Assembly: GCA_963933885.1 (NCBI GenBank)
Contig: CAWVWF010000123.1
Span: 1-10,488, forward strand
Length of the DNA stretch: 10,488 bases
Direction of reading: 5' to 3'
Source: CAWVWF01 sp963933885
GTDB lineage: Bacteria > Bacteroidota > Bacteroidia > Flavobacteriales_C > GCA-002722245
Below the pieces are notes generated by a model. The model made no database searches, was not told the DNA's origin, and saw only the letters and a list, made by a program, of their open reading frames with translations. The position numbers were made by a program, and so were the translations under genes. Below, piece by piece: positions 1 through 8,200 of this stretch (within the stretch, counting starts at the first letter, position 1; each line of letters starts with the position of its first letter).

Positions 1-862
1 TGAGTTGGTTGCACCAGATTATAGTCAGTACCTTTCTGTTGGACAGATGAGGAGAATGGGAGACGCTGTAAAGATGGGAACTTTTTCAGCGTTAGAATGC
101 ATTGAAACTTCAGGTGAAAATCCAGATTGTGTAATAATCGGGACTGCTCAAGGTTGTCCTGTTAGTACTAAGAAGTTTCTAGAGAAAATTAGCAATCAAA
201 ACGGTAAGCTCTTATCTCCAACTCCTTTTATTTCATCTACGCACAATACGATAGCAGGTAATATTTCTTTATTAACAAAAAACAAAGGATATAATATTAC
301 GCATACTCAAGGCAGCTTGTCTTTTGAGCATGCTTTGATTGATGCTCAAATGCAATTTAGTGAAGGTAGAAATTCCATATTGGTTGGGACTTCGGATGAA
401 GAGGAGGTTTCTAAAACTGAAACTGAACCAATTATATTTGACTATGCAGTAAGGACTAACAATTACGAACTGATAAATGGTACTGGTTCTAGTTGTTTTA
501 TGTTAAATAATAAAAAACCTGGTTTAGCTGAGATTATTGATGTTGAGGTTTTTGGACTTGTTGAAGATACTTCAATAGCTACTCAAGAATTTCTTAAAAA
601 TAACAAAGTCAATATTAATGAGATTGATGCTGTTTGTTATATTCATAGTCAAGATAAATCTTTGAAAGTAATAGAAGGTTTTTTTCCAGAAAGTAAGCAT
701 GTGGATATACACGATTATAGTAAGAGTTATCAAACTATGTCATCATTTGGTTTACAATTGGCTGTCGATCAAATGAAGAAAAATAATTATAAATATGTCT
801 TAGTATTTAATAATCTTATTGAAGATAATCTTGGTTTGATTCTAATAAAATCTTCATTGTGA
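1..862 (+). CDS. Beta-ketoacyl synthase-like protein (flexirubin/aryl-polyene type), 5'-truncated
   Basis: Partial gene: the frame is open to the left edge (GAG at 2-4 precedes the TTG at 5), so the true start lies upstream and TTG is probably an internal Leu. The visible ~286 residues resemble the ketoacyl-synthase-like proteins of Bacteroidota flexirubin/aryl-polyene clusters: a DYSQYLSVGQMRRMGDAVKMG segment near the start, then PTPFISSTHNTIAGNIS, then a SLSFEHALIDAQ segment where a synthase has its nucleophile elbow. In that elbow the usual catalytic Cys appears to be Gly (THTQGSLSF, about residue 103 counted from position 5), and the late KS motif with the second catalytic His is degenerate (KSYQTMSSFG). 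The protein may therefore be a chain-length-factor-like partner rather than an active condensing enzyme. The last four bases overlap the next gene (GTGA), which suggests translational coupling. The family assignment is from recalled motifs; substrate and pathway product are inferred. Confidence 0.75.
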   Translation, partial: ELVAPDYSQYLSVGQMRRMGDAVKMGTFSALECIETSGENPDCVIIGTAQGCPVSTKKFLEKISNQNGKLLSPTPFISSTHNTIAGNISLLTKNKGYNITHTQGSLSFEHALIDAQMQFSEGRNSILVGTSDEEEVSKTETEPIIFDYAVRTNNYELINGTGSSCFMLNNKKPGLAEIIDVEVFGLVEDTSIATQEFLKNNKVNINEIDAVCYIHSQDKSLKVIEGFFPESKHVDIHDYSKSYQTMSSFGLQLAVDQMKKNNYKYVLVFNNLIEDNLGLILIKSSL

Positions 863-1233
863 AATTACTGAACGACTTTTTTATTATCACGGATAAATCA
901 GGTAATGATGATGTTCATGCTTTTGATTTAGAATTGAATTCTAATCATGAAATATTTAAAGGACATTTTCCTTCTGCTCCAGTAACTCCTGGAGTTATCC
1001 AATTACAGATTATTGAAGAATTAACCTCTGGAATAGTAGGTAAGGAGTTGAAGTTATCAAAAATTAATAGATGTAAATTCCTAGGATTAATTGATCCAAT
1101 ACGTATTCCTGTTGTGAAAGTAGAAATTTCAATAAAGGAAGATGAGTTGGGAGTTCAAGTTGTAGCAAAGATGAAAGCTTTAGAGGATGTACTCATGAAA
1201 GGAGATTTAAACTTTAAATCAAAAGGGATATAG
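859..1233 (+). CDS. FabZ/FabA-like hotdog 3-hydroxyacyl-ACP dehydratase family protein
   Basis: A 124-aa single-hotdog protein. The key motif lies at residues 30-50: HEIFKGHFPSAPVTPGVIQ followed by Leu and Gln50. It matches the FabZ signature H-x-x-F-x-G-H-F-P-x-x-P-x-x-P-G-V, with the catalytic His at His36. Fourteen residues after that His, where FabZ has Glu (FabA has Asp), this protein has Gln50; Glu53 and Glu54 follow closely. I recall Gln in this position in Bacteroidota pigment-cluster homologues, so it may be clade-typical rather than inactivating. The likely role is dehydration of 3-hydroxyacyl-ACP intermediates in an aryl-polyene/flexirubin-like pathway. The GTG start is chosen because it overlaps the upstream stop by four bases, the usual layout for coupled genes; the first in-frame ATG is far downstream, past the motif. 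Confidence 0.75.
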   Translation: MKLLNDFFIITDKSGNDDVHAFDLELNSNHEIFKGHFPSAPVTPGVIQLQIIEELTSGIVGKELKLSKINRCKFLGLIDPIRIPVVKVEISIKEDELGVQVVAKMKALEDVLMKGDLNFKSKGI

Positions 1234-1258
1234 AATTCGAACATCTCTTTTTTACTCG

Positions 1259-1266
1259 TATATTTA
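1259..1266 (+). promoter_or_regulatory. Possible -7 box (TATATTTA) for the S4-domain gene
   Basis: TATATTTA matches the Bacteroidota -7 consensus TAnnTTTG at all but the last base and ends 4 bp before the ATG at 1271. This would give an extremely short leader or none. No good TTTG-type -33 box is visible. The gene could equally be read through from the dehydratase gene 37 bp upstream. Confidence 0.25.
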
Positions 1267-1270
1267 CATT

Positions 1271-1480
1271 ATGGAATTTAGTTTAGAAGGAAAAGAGAAT
1301 GTTGAATTAAACCGTTTAATAAAATATATTAAGTGGGCTGTATCAGGAGGAGAAGCAAATCAGTTTATTTCGAATGGTCTTGTAAAAGTTAATCAAGCAA
1401 AAGAATTCAGAAGAAGATTTAAAATAGTTCCTGGAGCTGTTGTAAGTTTTGAAGGGAAAACTTGTACAGTTACTGCATAG
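1271..1480 (+). CDS. Small S4-domain RNA-binding protein (YbcJ/COG2501-like)
   Basis: A 69-aa protein that is almost entirely one S4 RNA-binding fold. The S4 hallmark is at residues 25-42 (SGGEANQFISNGLVKVNQ), followed by a basic patch (RRRF, 47-50) and the closing strand KIVPGAVVSFEG (51-62). Length and motif order match the stand-alone S4 proteins related to E. coli YbcJ, which are thought to bind structured RNA such as rRNA; the exact target is unknown. The family usually has Asn-Gly where this protein has Asn-Gln (41-42), a minor deviation. It lies 37 bp after the dehydratase gene and just before a strong terminator, so it is the last gene of this transcription unit. A metabolic link to the pigment-type genes is not implied. 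Confidence 0.85.
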   Translation: MEFSLEGKENVELNRLIKYIKWAVSGGEANQFISNGLVKVNQAKEFRRRFKIVPGAVVSFEGKTCTVTA

Positions 1481-1505
1481 GTAAAAGTAAAATACTATAT
1501 AATTA

Positions 1506-1535
1506 AAAAGCCGTTCATAATGAATGGCTTTTTTT
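1506..1535 (+). terminator. Rho-independent terminator after the S4-domain gene
   Basis: A 12-bp stem (arms 1506-1517 and 1521-1532, one G-T wobble) with a 3-nt TAA loop, built on AAAAGCCGTTCA / TGAATGGCTTTT. It runs into an uninterrupted T-run ending at 1535, and lies 25 bp after the stop codon of the S4-domain gene. Confidence 0.85.
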
Positions 1536-1542
1536 GTTAATG

Positions 1543-1663
1543 TGTACCGTCCTGAAGTGGGTTGACAATAATCCGACTATTAATAGGGGGCAGGCCCATA
1601 GCCGTCAACTTAAGAATAAAACAAACATTAATTAGTTGACAATCAATTTGTTAACTTAAAATT
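1543..1663. mobile_element. Possible insertion-sequence end / scar
   Basis: Directly after the terminator comes TGTACCGTCCTGAAGTGG, which resembles terminal sequences I recall from Bacteroidota insertion sequences. Internal repeats follow. GTTGACAAT occurs at 1561-1569 and again at 1635-1643. Each copy is followed by a partly inverted arm: GTCAACTTAAGAAT at 1604-1617 and GTTAACTTAAAATT at 1650-1663. The block GGGGGCAGGCCCATAGCC between them is GC-rich for this neighbourhood. With the transposase-like fragment just downstream, this looks like the decayed left end of an element. No target-site duplication or matching right end could be identified by eye, and the IS family cannot be fixed. Confidence 0.3.
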
Positions 1664-1718
1664 AGCATTGTTTTATTGTTGATTTTTGTATCAAAAACAA
1701 CCTATAAATTCTTTACTA

Positions 1719-1840
1719 ATGATTAATATTCTAAAAAATTAAGAAGTACAATTGGGAAAGATCAATTAGATATTCTTAATGAAAAATCAGGCTGGCAAAA
1801 ACGGAATAGAAAGCTTCGGTTAAATGATTTAAAGGGGTAA
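1719..1840 (+). pseudogene. Broken transposase N-terminal fragment (possibly IS4-like)
   Basis: An ATG at 1719 reads MINILKN and stops. A shift of frame within the A6 run at 1733-1738 joins it to LRSTIGKDQLDILNEKSG, then WQKRNRKLRLNDLKG, ending at the TAA at 1838-1840. The pattern of a short amphipathic start followed by a basic KR-rich stretch resembles N-termini of IS4-type transposases in Bacteroidota. No DDE catalytic region remains. The fragment lies about 100 bp inside the presumed IS end at 1543-1663, the right distance for a transposase start. The assignment rests on weak similarity and position only; it could be chance coding-like sequence. Confidence 0.3.
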
Positions 1841-1938
1841 CCCTATTGTTTGAAAAGGAGGGAGTGAAAGTAAAAACGGTTTACCGATTAATTAGATAGG
1901 CATTTACTCAAATCTAATGGGGTTAAAATAAATAAAAC
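1841..1938. other. Intergenic stretch without a recognisable gene
   Basis: Between the broken ORF and the hairpin at 1939 there is no supported gene. One frame is open from about 1829 to 1909 (ending LFEKEGVKVKTVYRLIR). It has no start codon of its own and could be further decayed sequence of the same element. A small palindrome, CGGTTTACCG, is visible near 1877-1886. Confidence 0.3.
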
Positions 1939-1971
1939 AAAAAAGAAGCAAACGAATTTCGTTTGCTTCTT
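1939..1971 (-). terminator. Minus-strand hairpin terminator with no gene in front of it
   Basis: A perfect 13-bp stem, arms 1943-1955 (AAGAAGCAAACGA) and 1959-1971, with a 3-nt loop. On the plus strand it is followed by GATGAG, not a T-run. On the minus strand the stem is followed by TTTTGTTTTATTTA, so it is oriented to stop leftward transcription. No minus-strand gene lies to its right; only the 41-bp repeat copy begins 6 bp away. Confidence 0.55.
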
Positions 1972-1976
1972 GATGA

Positions 1977-2017
1977 GTGGAGTCGGCTGGAAAGGAATAT
2001 AACTTTTTCGTTGAAGA
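1977..2017 (-). repeat. Dispersed 41-bp repeat, copy A
   Basis: Gapless hand alignment with copies at 8613-8653 and 10099-10139: 30/41 identical to the former and 33/41 to the latter. It begins GTGGAGTCGGCTGGA and ends TTGAAGA. Read on the minus strand, the block ends ...CCAGCCGACTCCAC and runs into the minus-strand terminator, an arrangement like the 3' end of a tmRNA or tRNA gene. The T-loop GTTCGA seen in the other copies has decayed to GTTATA here. This is the most diverged copy. Confidence 0.6.
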
Positions 2018-2235
2018 TTTTAAGGGGGTAGTAGTTTTTTTTGTAAAGTAGTTTGCGCCTTATTAGCTAATCATAACAATTGTTTCACTTAGTACTTTTA
2101 AATAGTAAAACCTGTAACGGTTTAGCATTTTTTATTAACAAGGAAACGTTTTAGCCCTTACGTTGCGCTTTGTAAGGTGTTGATATGTTTTGTTCTGAGA
2201 GGTTTGAAGTAGTAAGATAGAATGACGCGTTGTTG
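2018..2235. other. Non-coding upstream region of the adhesin gene
   Basis: No ORF of useful length with coding character is visible on either strand. Short inverted repeats occur: a perfect palindrome ATTAGCTAAT at 2062-2071, AAACC/GGTTT arms near 2108-2123 followed by a T-rich tract, and CCTTAC (2156-2161) with GTAAGG (2172-2177). Any of these could be a weak operator or leader structure, but none has a recognisable identity. Confidence 0.4.
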
Positions 2236-2243
2236 TAGCTTTG
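2236..2243 (+). promoter_or_regulatory. Candidate Bacteroidota -7 promoter box (TAGCTTTG) for the adhesin gene
   Basis: TAGCTTTG is an exact match to the TAnnTTTG -7 consensus of Bacteroidota housekeeping promoters. It ends 16 bp before the ATG at 2260, giving a short leader of roughly 10 nt. The best -33-like TTTG is at 2203-2206, further away than usual, so the upstream element is weak or unconventional. Confidence 0.5.
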
Positions 2244-2259
2244 CGAAGACCGAAAGTGT

Positions 2260-5200
2260 ATGATTAACTTTGTTAAAAGTAAAATTTTATTTGTCTTATT
2301 GTTTCTTTGTGTTTTTATAAATGCGAATGGTCAAAGTGGGTTGTGTACTGGGGAAACTCCGTTTTATGATGTTGATTTAGTTGGTGATCCAGGTGGAACT
2401 TGGATTTCTCAGCCTCCAATCGTACGAGATGGGTCTTGCTGTGGATCTTCGTTTCCAGCAAGATGTATTGAATTTTCAATACTTCTGGATTCTAATACAG
2501 TAGCTATTAATTTCGAAATTGTTTCTGGAGCTGTTCCTGGTGGTGCAATGTATTATAAAATAGGATGTGGACCACCTAGGAAAGTAGGAGATCCAATCTG
2601 TGTCAATGGTCCTGGTCCTCATGCATTAACATTTTGTAAACCAGGAAGTAACTTAAATACCTATGCCATTACAGCTATTCCGGCACCAGGAACTTCGCCT
2701 GATTCGAGAACATCTGAAGGTTGTAATACTAAAATTGGAACAGTTGGATTGTTGAATGACATAACTTGGAGAGATTTAACAGGTGGAGGGATATATGATG
2801 CATACTTAGATTGTACCTCAGGTTGTGATACTGTAACTGTTACTCCACAAGCTGGTTATCCAGCATTTGTTGATTATGAAGTTTGTGGTACTCCAGCAGG
2901 TGGACCGTGTTCTCCAATCACTCATTATTGTGATACAGTTCGTGTTAATTTTGTGCCACCTTTAAAAGATTCTATATTTCCAAATCCAGCACAATTTTGT
3001 CAAAACATTGGAGGGATTGATATTACAAGTTTAGCACTTGGTGGTCAAGCTCCGTACACATACTCTTGGACTGATCCCAATGGGACTTATGTAGGGTCAA
3101 CTCAAACGATATATGCTAATGTAGAAGGTGATTATGTTGTAGAGATCCACGATGCATTGTATCCTAATTGTCCAGCTAAATTTGTTACTGGAAATGTATC
3201 TATGGTATTGTCTCCAACGGTTGATGCAGGAATTACAATTAATGCATGTGCAAGTAATCCAAATGTAAGTTTAACAGGAGCAGAGCAAAATACAACAGGA
3301 ATTCAATGGAATGGATCTGGAGGGTTTGATGATAATACTTCTTTAACACCTTTATATAATCCAACGCAAGCTGAAATAGATGCTGGAGAAGCGATGGTTT
3401 ATATTACCGGAGTGGGATTAGGGAATTGTGAACCGGCCATCGATAGTGTTGTTATTATTCTTAAAGAACCAGTAGAAATTACAATTGTTGGGGATAATTT
3501 GATTTGTGAAGGAAGTATTCAAGATTTAGAGGTTGAAATTACTGGAGGAAATCCATTATATTCTATTGTATGGGATAATTTGGTTACTGACACTATTAAT
3601 CCAGGTTTAGGAACAGGAACATTTTCTGTAACAGTGACGGATCAATCAGCTAATACATGTTCAGATACGGAAACAATGATTGTGACTGAAGGTCCTGAAA
3701 TATTTTCGGATTTAGATTCGTTAACTCAAATATTTTGTAATAATACATCTTCAGTAACTGTATCGGCAAGTGGAGGAACAGTTACTTCCTATACATATCA
3801 ATGGAATACAGGTGAAGCTGGTCAAACAATTACTGTTTCTCCTGGGGAATTCATAGTGACAATAACAGACGGAGCTGGATGTTCTAAAAATGATACAACA
3901 TTAGTTGAAGCAACAAATAGTACTTTAGATTTTACATTTCCACTTTTAGATAACGCATGTTACGGAACAAGTACTTCTATTTCTTCAACGGTTACAGGTG
4001 GTTTTACACCTGTAACATATTTATGGGATGATGGAAATACCGATTCAATTCGTTCATTACCAGCAGGTGATTATTGTTTGGAAGTCAAAGATAATTTAGG
4101 GTGTGTAGTAAATAAATGTATAACAGTAATTGAAGATTCTATTGTTGTAGTTGGTATTTCGGGACCAAGTGTAATTTGTAAAGATAGTACTAGCGTTATG
4201 TCTTCATGGGTGGGAGGAGGTCAAGCTCCATACACATATGCTTGGCAAGACGGAAGTACTTCTTCAACTTTCACTGGAGATGCAGGTAGTTACTCTTTAA
4301 CGGTAACTGATAATAATCCAAATGGATGTGCTGCAACAGCTAACTTCACTTTAAACGAATCTACAGAACTTCTTGCATCGATTAGTTCTGGTGCGATAAA
4401 ATGTCCAGGATCAATGGATGGGTCCTTACTTGTAGCGGGTAGCGGTTCAGAGGGAGGTTATACTTATTTATGGAATGATGGAATTAATACGGCTTCAAAT
4501 TCAGGGTTAGATACTGGATGGCATTATGTTACAATTACAGATCAAATTGGTTGTACAGCTTTAGACTCTGCTTACTTGGTAAGTCCTGATACGATTGAAA
4601 TATCTATTAATGGGATACAAAATGTAAGCTGTTATGGTTTAACAAACGGACAAGCAACAGTTTCTGCAATTGGAGGAACTGGAGTTTATACTTATAGTTG
4701 GACGGGAGGCGAAACTACTAGTTCTGCAATTGGTTTGGATGCTGGGACGATTACAGTTACTGTAACGGATGGTAATGCTTGTGTGATGACAGAAGAACTC
4801 GAGATTACAGAACCTCAAGCTTTAACTGCAGGAACTTCAGAAATAGAAAATTTAACGTGTTATCAAAGTGGGGATGGAAGTTTTGAGATAAATGCATCAG
4901 GGGGAACAAGACCATATTCGTATACATGGACTCCAAACGTTTCAGTAGATAGTATAGGAATTAATTTAAGTGCTGGTAATTATCAAATTGATGTTATTGA
5001 TGCTTTAGGGTGTTCGTTTTTAGTAAATCAAGTTATCGGGGAACCAGCTGTTTTGTCTTCAGTAGTAACTTTAAACAATGATGTGTTATGCTATGGAGAC
5101 GCATCAGGTTCGGCTTCAATTTCGATAGTTGGAGGAACTTCACCTTATGATTTAACGTGGAGCAATGGAGAGATATTAGCAACAAATAATGCCCTAGATT

Positions 5201-8200
5201 CTGGGATGCATTATGTAAGTTATTCAGATGCTAATAATTGTCCTTTAGTTGATTCCATATTAATTGGGCAACCTGATGAACTGTTGGTTTTAAGTTCACC
5301 GGATGGATATATCAACTGTGATAGTACTGCTAAAGTTTATGTAGATGCAACAGGAGGAGTGTTGCCATATACTTATCAATGGAGTACAGGGGGAACAACA
5401 GATTCTACTATTGTAAATAACTCAGGAAATTATTTGATTGTAGTTACTGATGCAAACGCTTGTAGAGAAGTTGATACTATAAATATATATCCTTTAAATT
5501 CAACTTTACTAGTGGGGATTAATGGTTTGTCTCATGTATGTAATAAGAGTTCTACTACAATCACCTCGTTTGTAACCCCAGGAATTCCTCCTTTTACATA
5601 TCTGTGGGATGATGGTTCTACAGGGTTGTCATTAGTAAGTACAGGTGGATTACATACCGTAACAGTTAGTGATAGTGTAGGGTGTGTTTTTACTGCTAGT
5701 AAAGAAGTTATAGAAGACGCTGAATTAATTACATCTGTTATTCAAGATTCTGTTTGTTATGGAGCCTCTAATTCTACTAAAGTTAATATAACCGGTGGTC
5801 TTGCTCCATTTATTCACACATGGTCTAGTGGTTTAATTGGTTCTCCCGTAGATTTAATTGCTGGAGATTATGATGTGTTTACATTAGATTCTACTGGATG
5901 TAGAGATACAACTTCAGTTTCAATTATCGAAAATGGTCCTTATGATTTGTTGGTAGATAAAACAGGGAATGTGAGCTGTTTTGGTTTGGACGATGGTTGG
6001 GTTAGAGCTCAGGTAATTGGAGGTTTTTCTCCGTTTACATATAGTTGGTTGGATTCAAATGATGATTCATTTGAAAGGTTTGACTTAAGTGCAAGTACTT
6101 ATACGATTGTAGTAGAGGATATAATTGGTTGTGTAGATACTTTGCCAATTACTATAAATGAACCTGACTCAGTATTGAAAGTTGATGTTCTCACAGAAGA
6201 TATTACATGTTTTAACGCAGGTAATGGAACTGCATTAGCAACACCTAATGGGGGATATGCGCCATATACGTATTTATGGTGGGAAACAAACACTACTGGA
6301 AATAACTTGTCGGGTCTTACACCGGGTACTTATAATTTGAGTGTTTTGGACTCCGGTGGTTGTGTTGTTAATACTTCTATTTCTATAACAGAACCCGATT
6401 TGCTTAAAGGATTTACAAATGTAACAAATGTGGATTGTTATGGAAATGCGTCAGGAGTTGCAATAGGAAGTGTTATCGGTGGAACTAGTCCTTTTGAGAT
6501 AGATTGGTCCAATGGAGTATTGGACACTTCAAAAACACAAGGATTGCTATCAGGAGGTTATAATATGTACATCAAAGATGCTAATAACTGTATGGACACA
6601 GTATCGTTTACGATCCTTCAGCCAGATTCTTTAAGTTTAGAACTTAATAAAGTGAATGTAAATTGCTTCAACGAAGCTAGCGGGAGTTTAGAAGCTGTTG
6701 TTTCAGGAGGAACACCTATTTACTCATATGTTTGGACTAATAGTGCCGTAATAGCAGATAATTTAACAACTATAACCAAAGGGATATACGGAGTGACTGT
6801 AACGGATTCTAAAGGCTGTGAAATTATAAGAACAACAAGTATTTCTGAACCTGAAGAATTATTGATAAATGTTGAGTCAACAGATCCACTTTGTTTCAAT
6901 TCGTGTGATGGGAGTATTACTGTTGACGTAACTGGTGGTGTACGACCATATTTAAATAATATTGGAAAAGGGGATGTGCTTGATAGTATTTTTAATGATA
7001 TGTGTCCTTGGAATTATACTGTGATTACAACAGATGCAAATGGATGTCAGGTTTTTGAATTACAAGTCCCTGTTGTTGCTCCAGATACATTTAAGATTGT
7101 TTCTACATCTAAAACAGACCTTCTCTGTAAGGAGATTTGTGATGGTACAGTTGAGGTAGCTTCCAATGGTGTAAGTACTTTTTCTCTCGTTCCAGGTACA
7201 GGTTATGGTTTGGATTCTGTTTTTACAGCTTTATGTGACGGGATATACGATGTTTACATTAAAAATGAAAATGGCTGTGTGGACAGTATGAAGCAGGTTA
7301 CGCTCACATCTCCTCCAGTTATTACGTTTAGTGCTCCGGGTGATACAACAATATGTGTAGATGGAGTAGCTGAGTTTAATTTAAATGCATCAGGTGGATT
7401 TGGAGCGTTAAAATATTATGTAAATGGTAACGACACGAATATTACTGGTGATTTCAGTTTTGCTGTCCTAAAAGATACCATTTTAGATTTCACAATTATA
7501 GATGAAAATGGTTGTTCTCCATTATTGCCAATTGTAGCAACGGTTAATGTAAACGACTCTTTAACTGTAAAGGCTTTTGATGACTTTACAATTTGTGCTC
7601 AAGATTCTGCTCTTGTATATGCCCAAGGTTCAGGAGGTGATGGATATTTAAGTTATACATGGACAGACGGTGCTGGAGCAACAGAAATTACTGATTCTTT
7701 AATTGTTAAGCCATTAACAACTACAACTTATGCAGTTGTTTTAAGCGATGGCTGTGAGAGTCCAGAAGTAATTGATTCTGTTACTATAATAGTGTTGGGA
7801 TATCCTAATTTCACAATAAATCAATCAGCAGTTAATTATTGTATCCCGTCGCAAATCGATTTTTGGTTGATAAGTAATGAATTAACTGACTATGATGTTT
7901 CTTGGGAGTTTAATGATGTTGAAGTTTCTGATGCTATTTCAGATTCTATCGAAATATTTGTAGCTGATAATTATGATCTTGTTTTAAAACTTACCTCTCC
8001 GCAAGGATGTAATTTTATCTTCAGAGAAGATTCGTTTATAACAACGAAACCATATCCAGTTGCTGATTTTATAAAAGATGCTTCAGTTAAGAAAATCACT
8101 GATGCGTATTTCGAATTTACTAATCTTAGCTTCAATTATGATTCTTTGGAATGGGTTATTGATAAGGATAAGTTGTTTTATGGTGAGAAAATAATAAGTC

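Noticed and set aside
6099..6293. 64-aa minus-strand ORF inside the adhesin gene
   Set aside because: It lies wholly within the SprB-repeat coding sequence, has no family features, and is explained by the opposite strand of repetitive Gly/Thr/Ser codons.
3030..7700. Regularly spaced similar DNA segments that might suggest a CRISPR array or tandem satellite
   Set aside because: They are coding repeats of ~230-250 bp for SprB units, conserved at protein level and diverged at DNA level, not short identical repeats with unique spacers.
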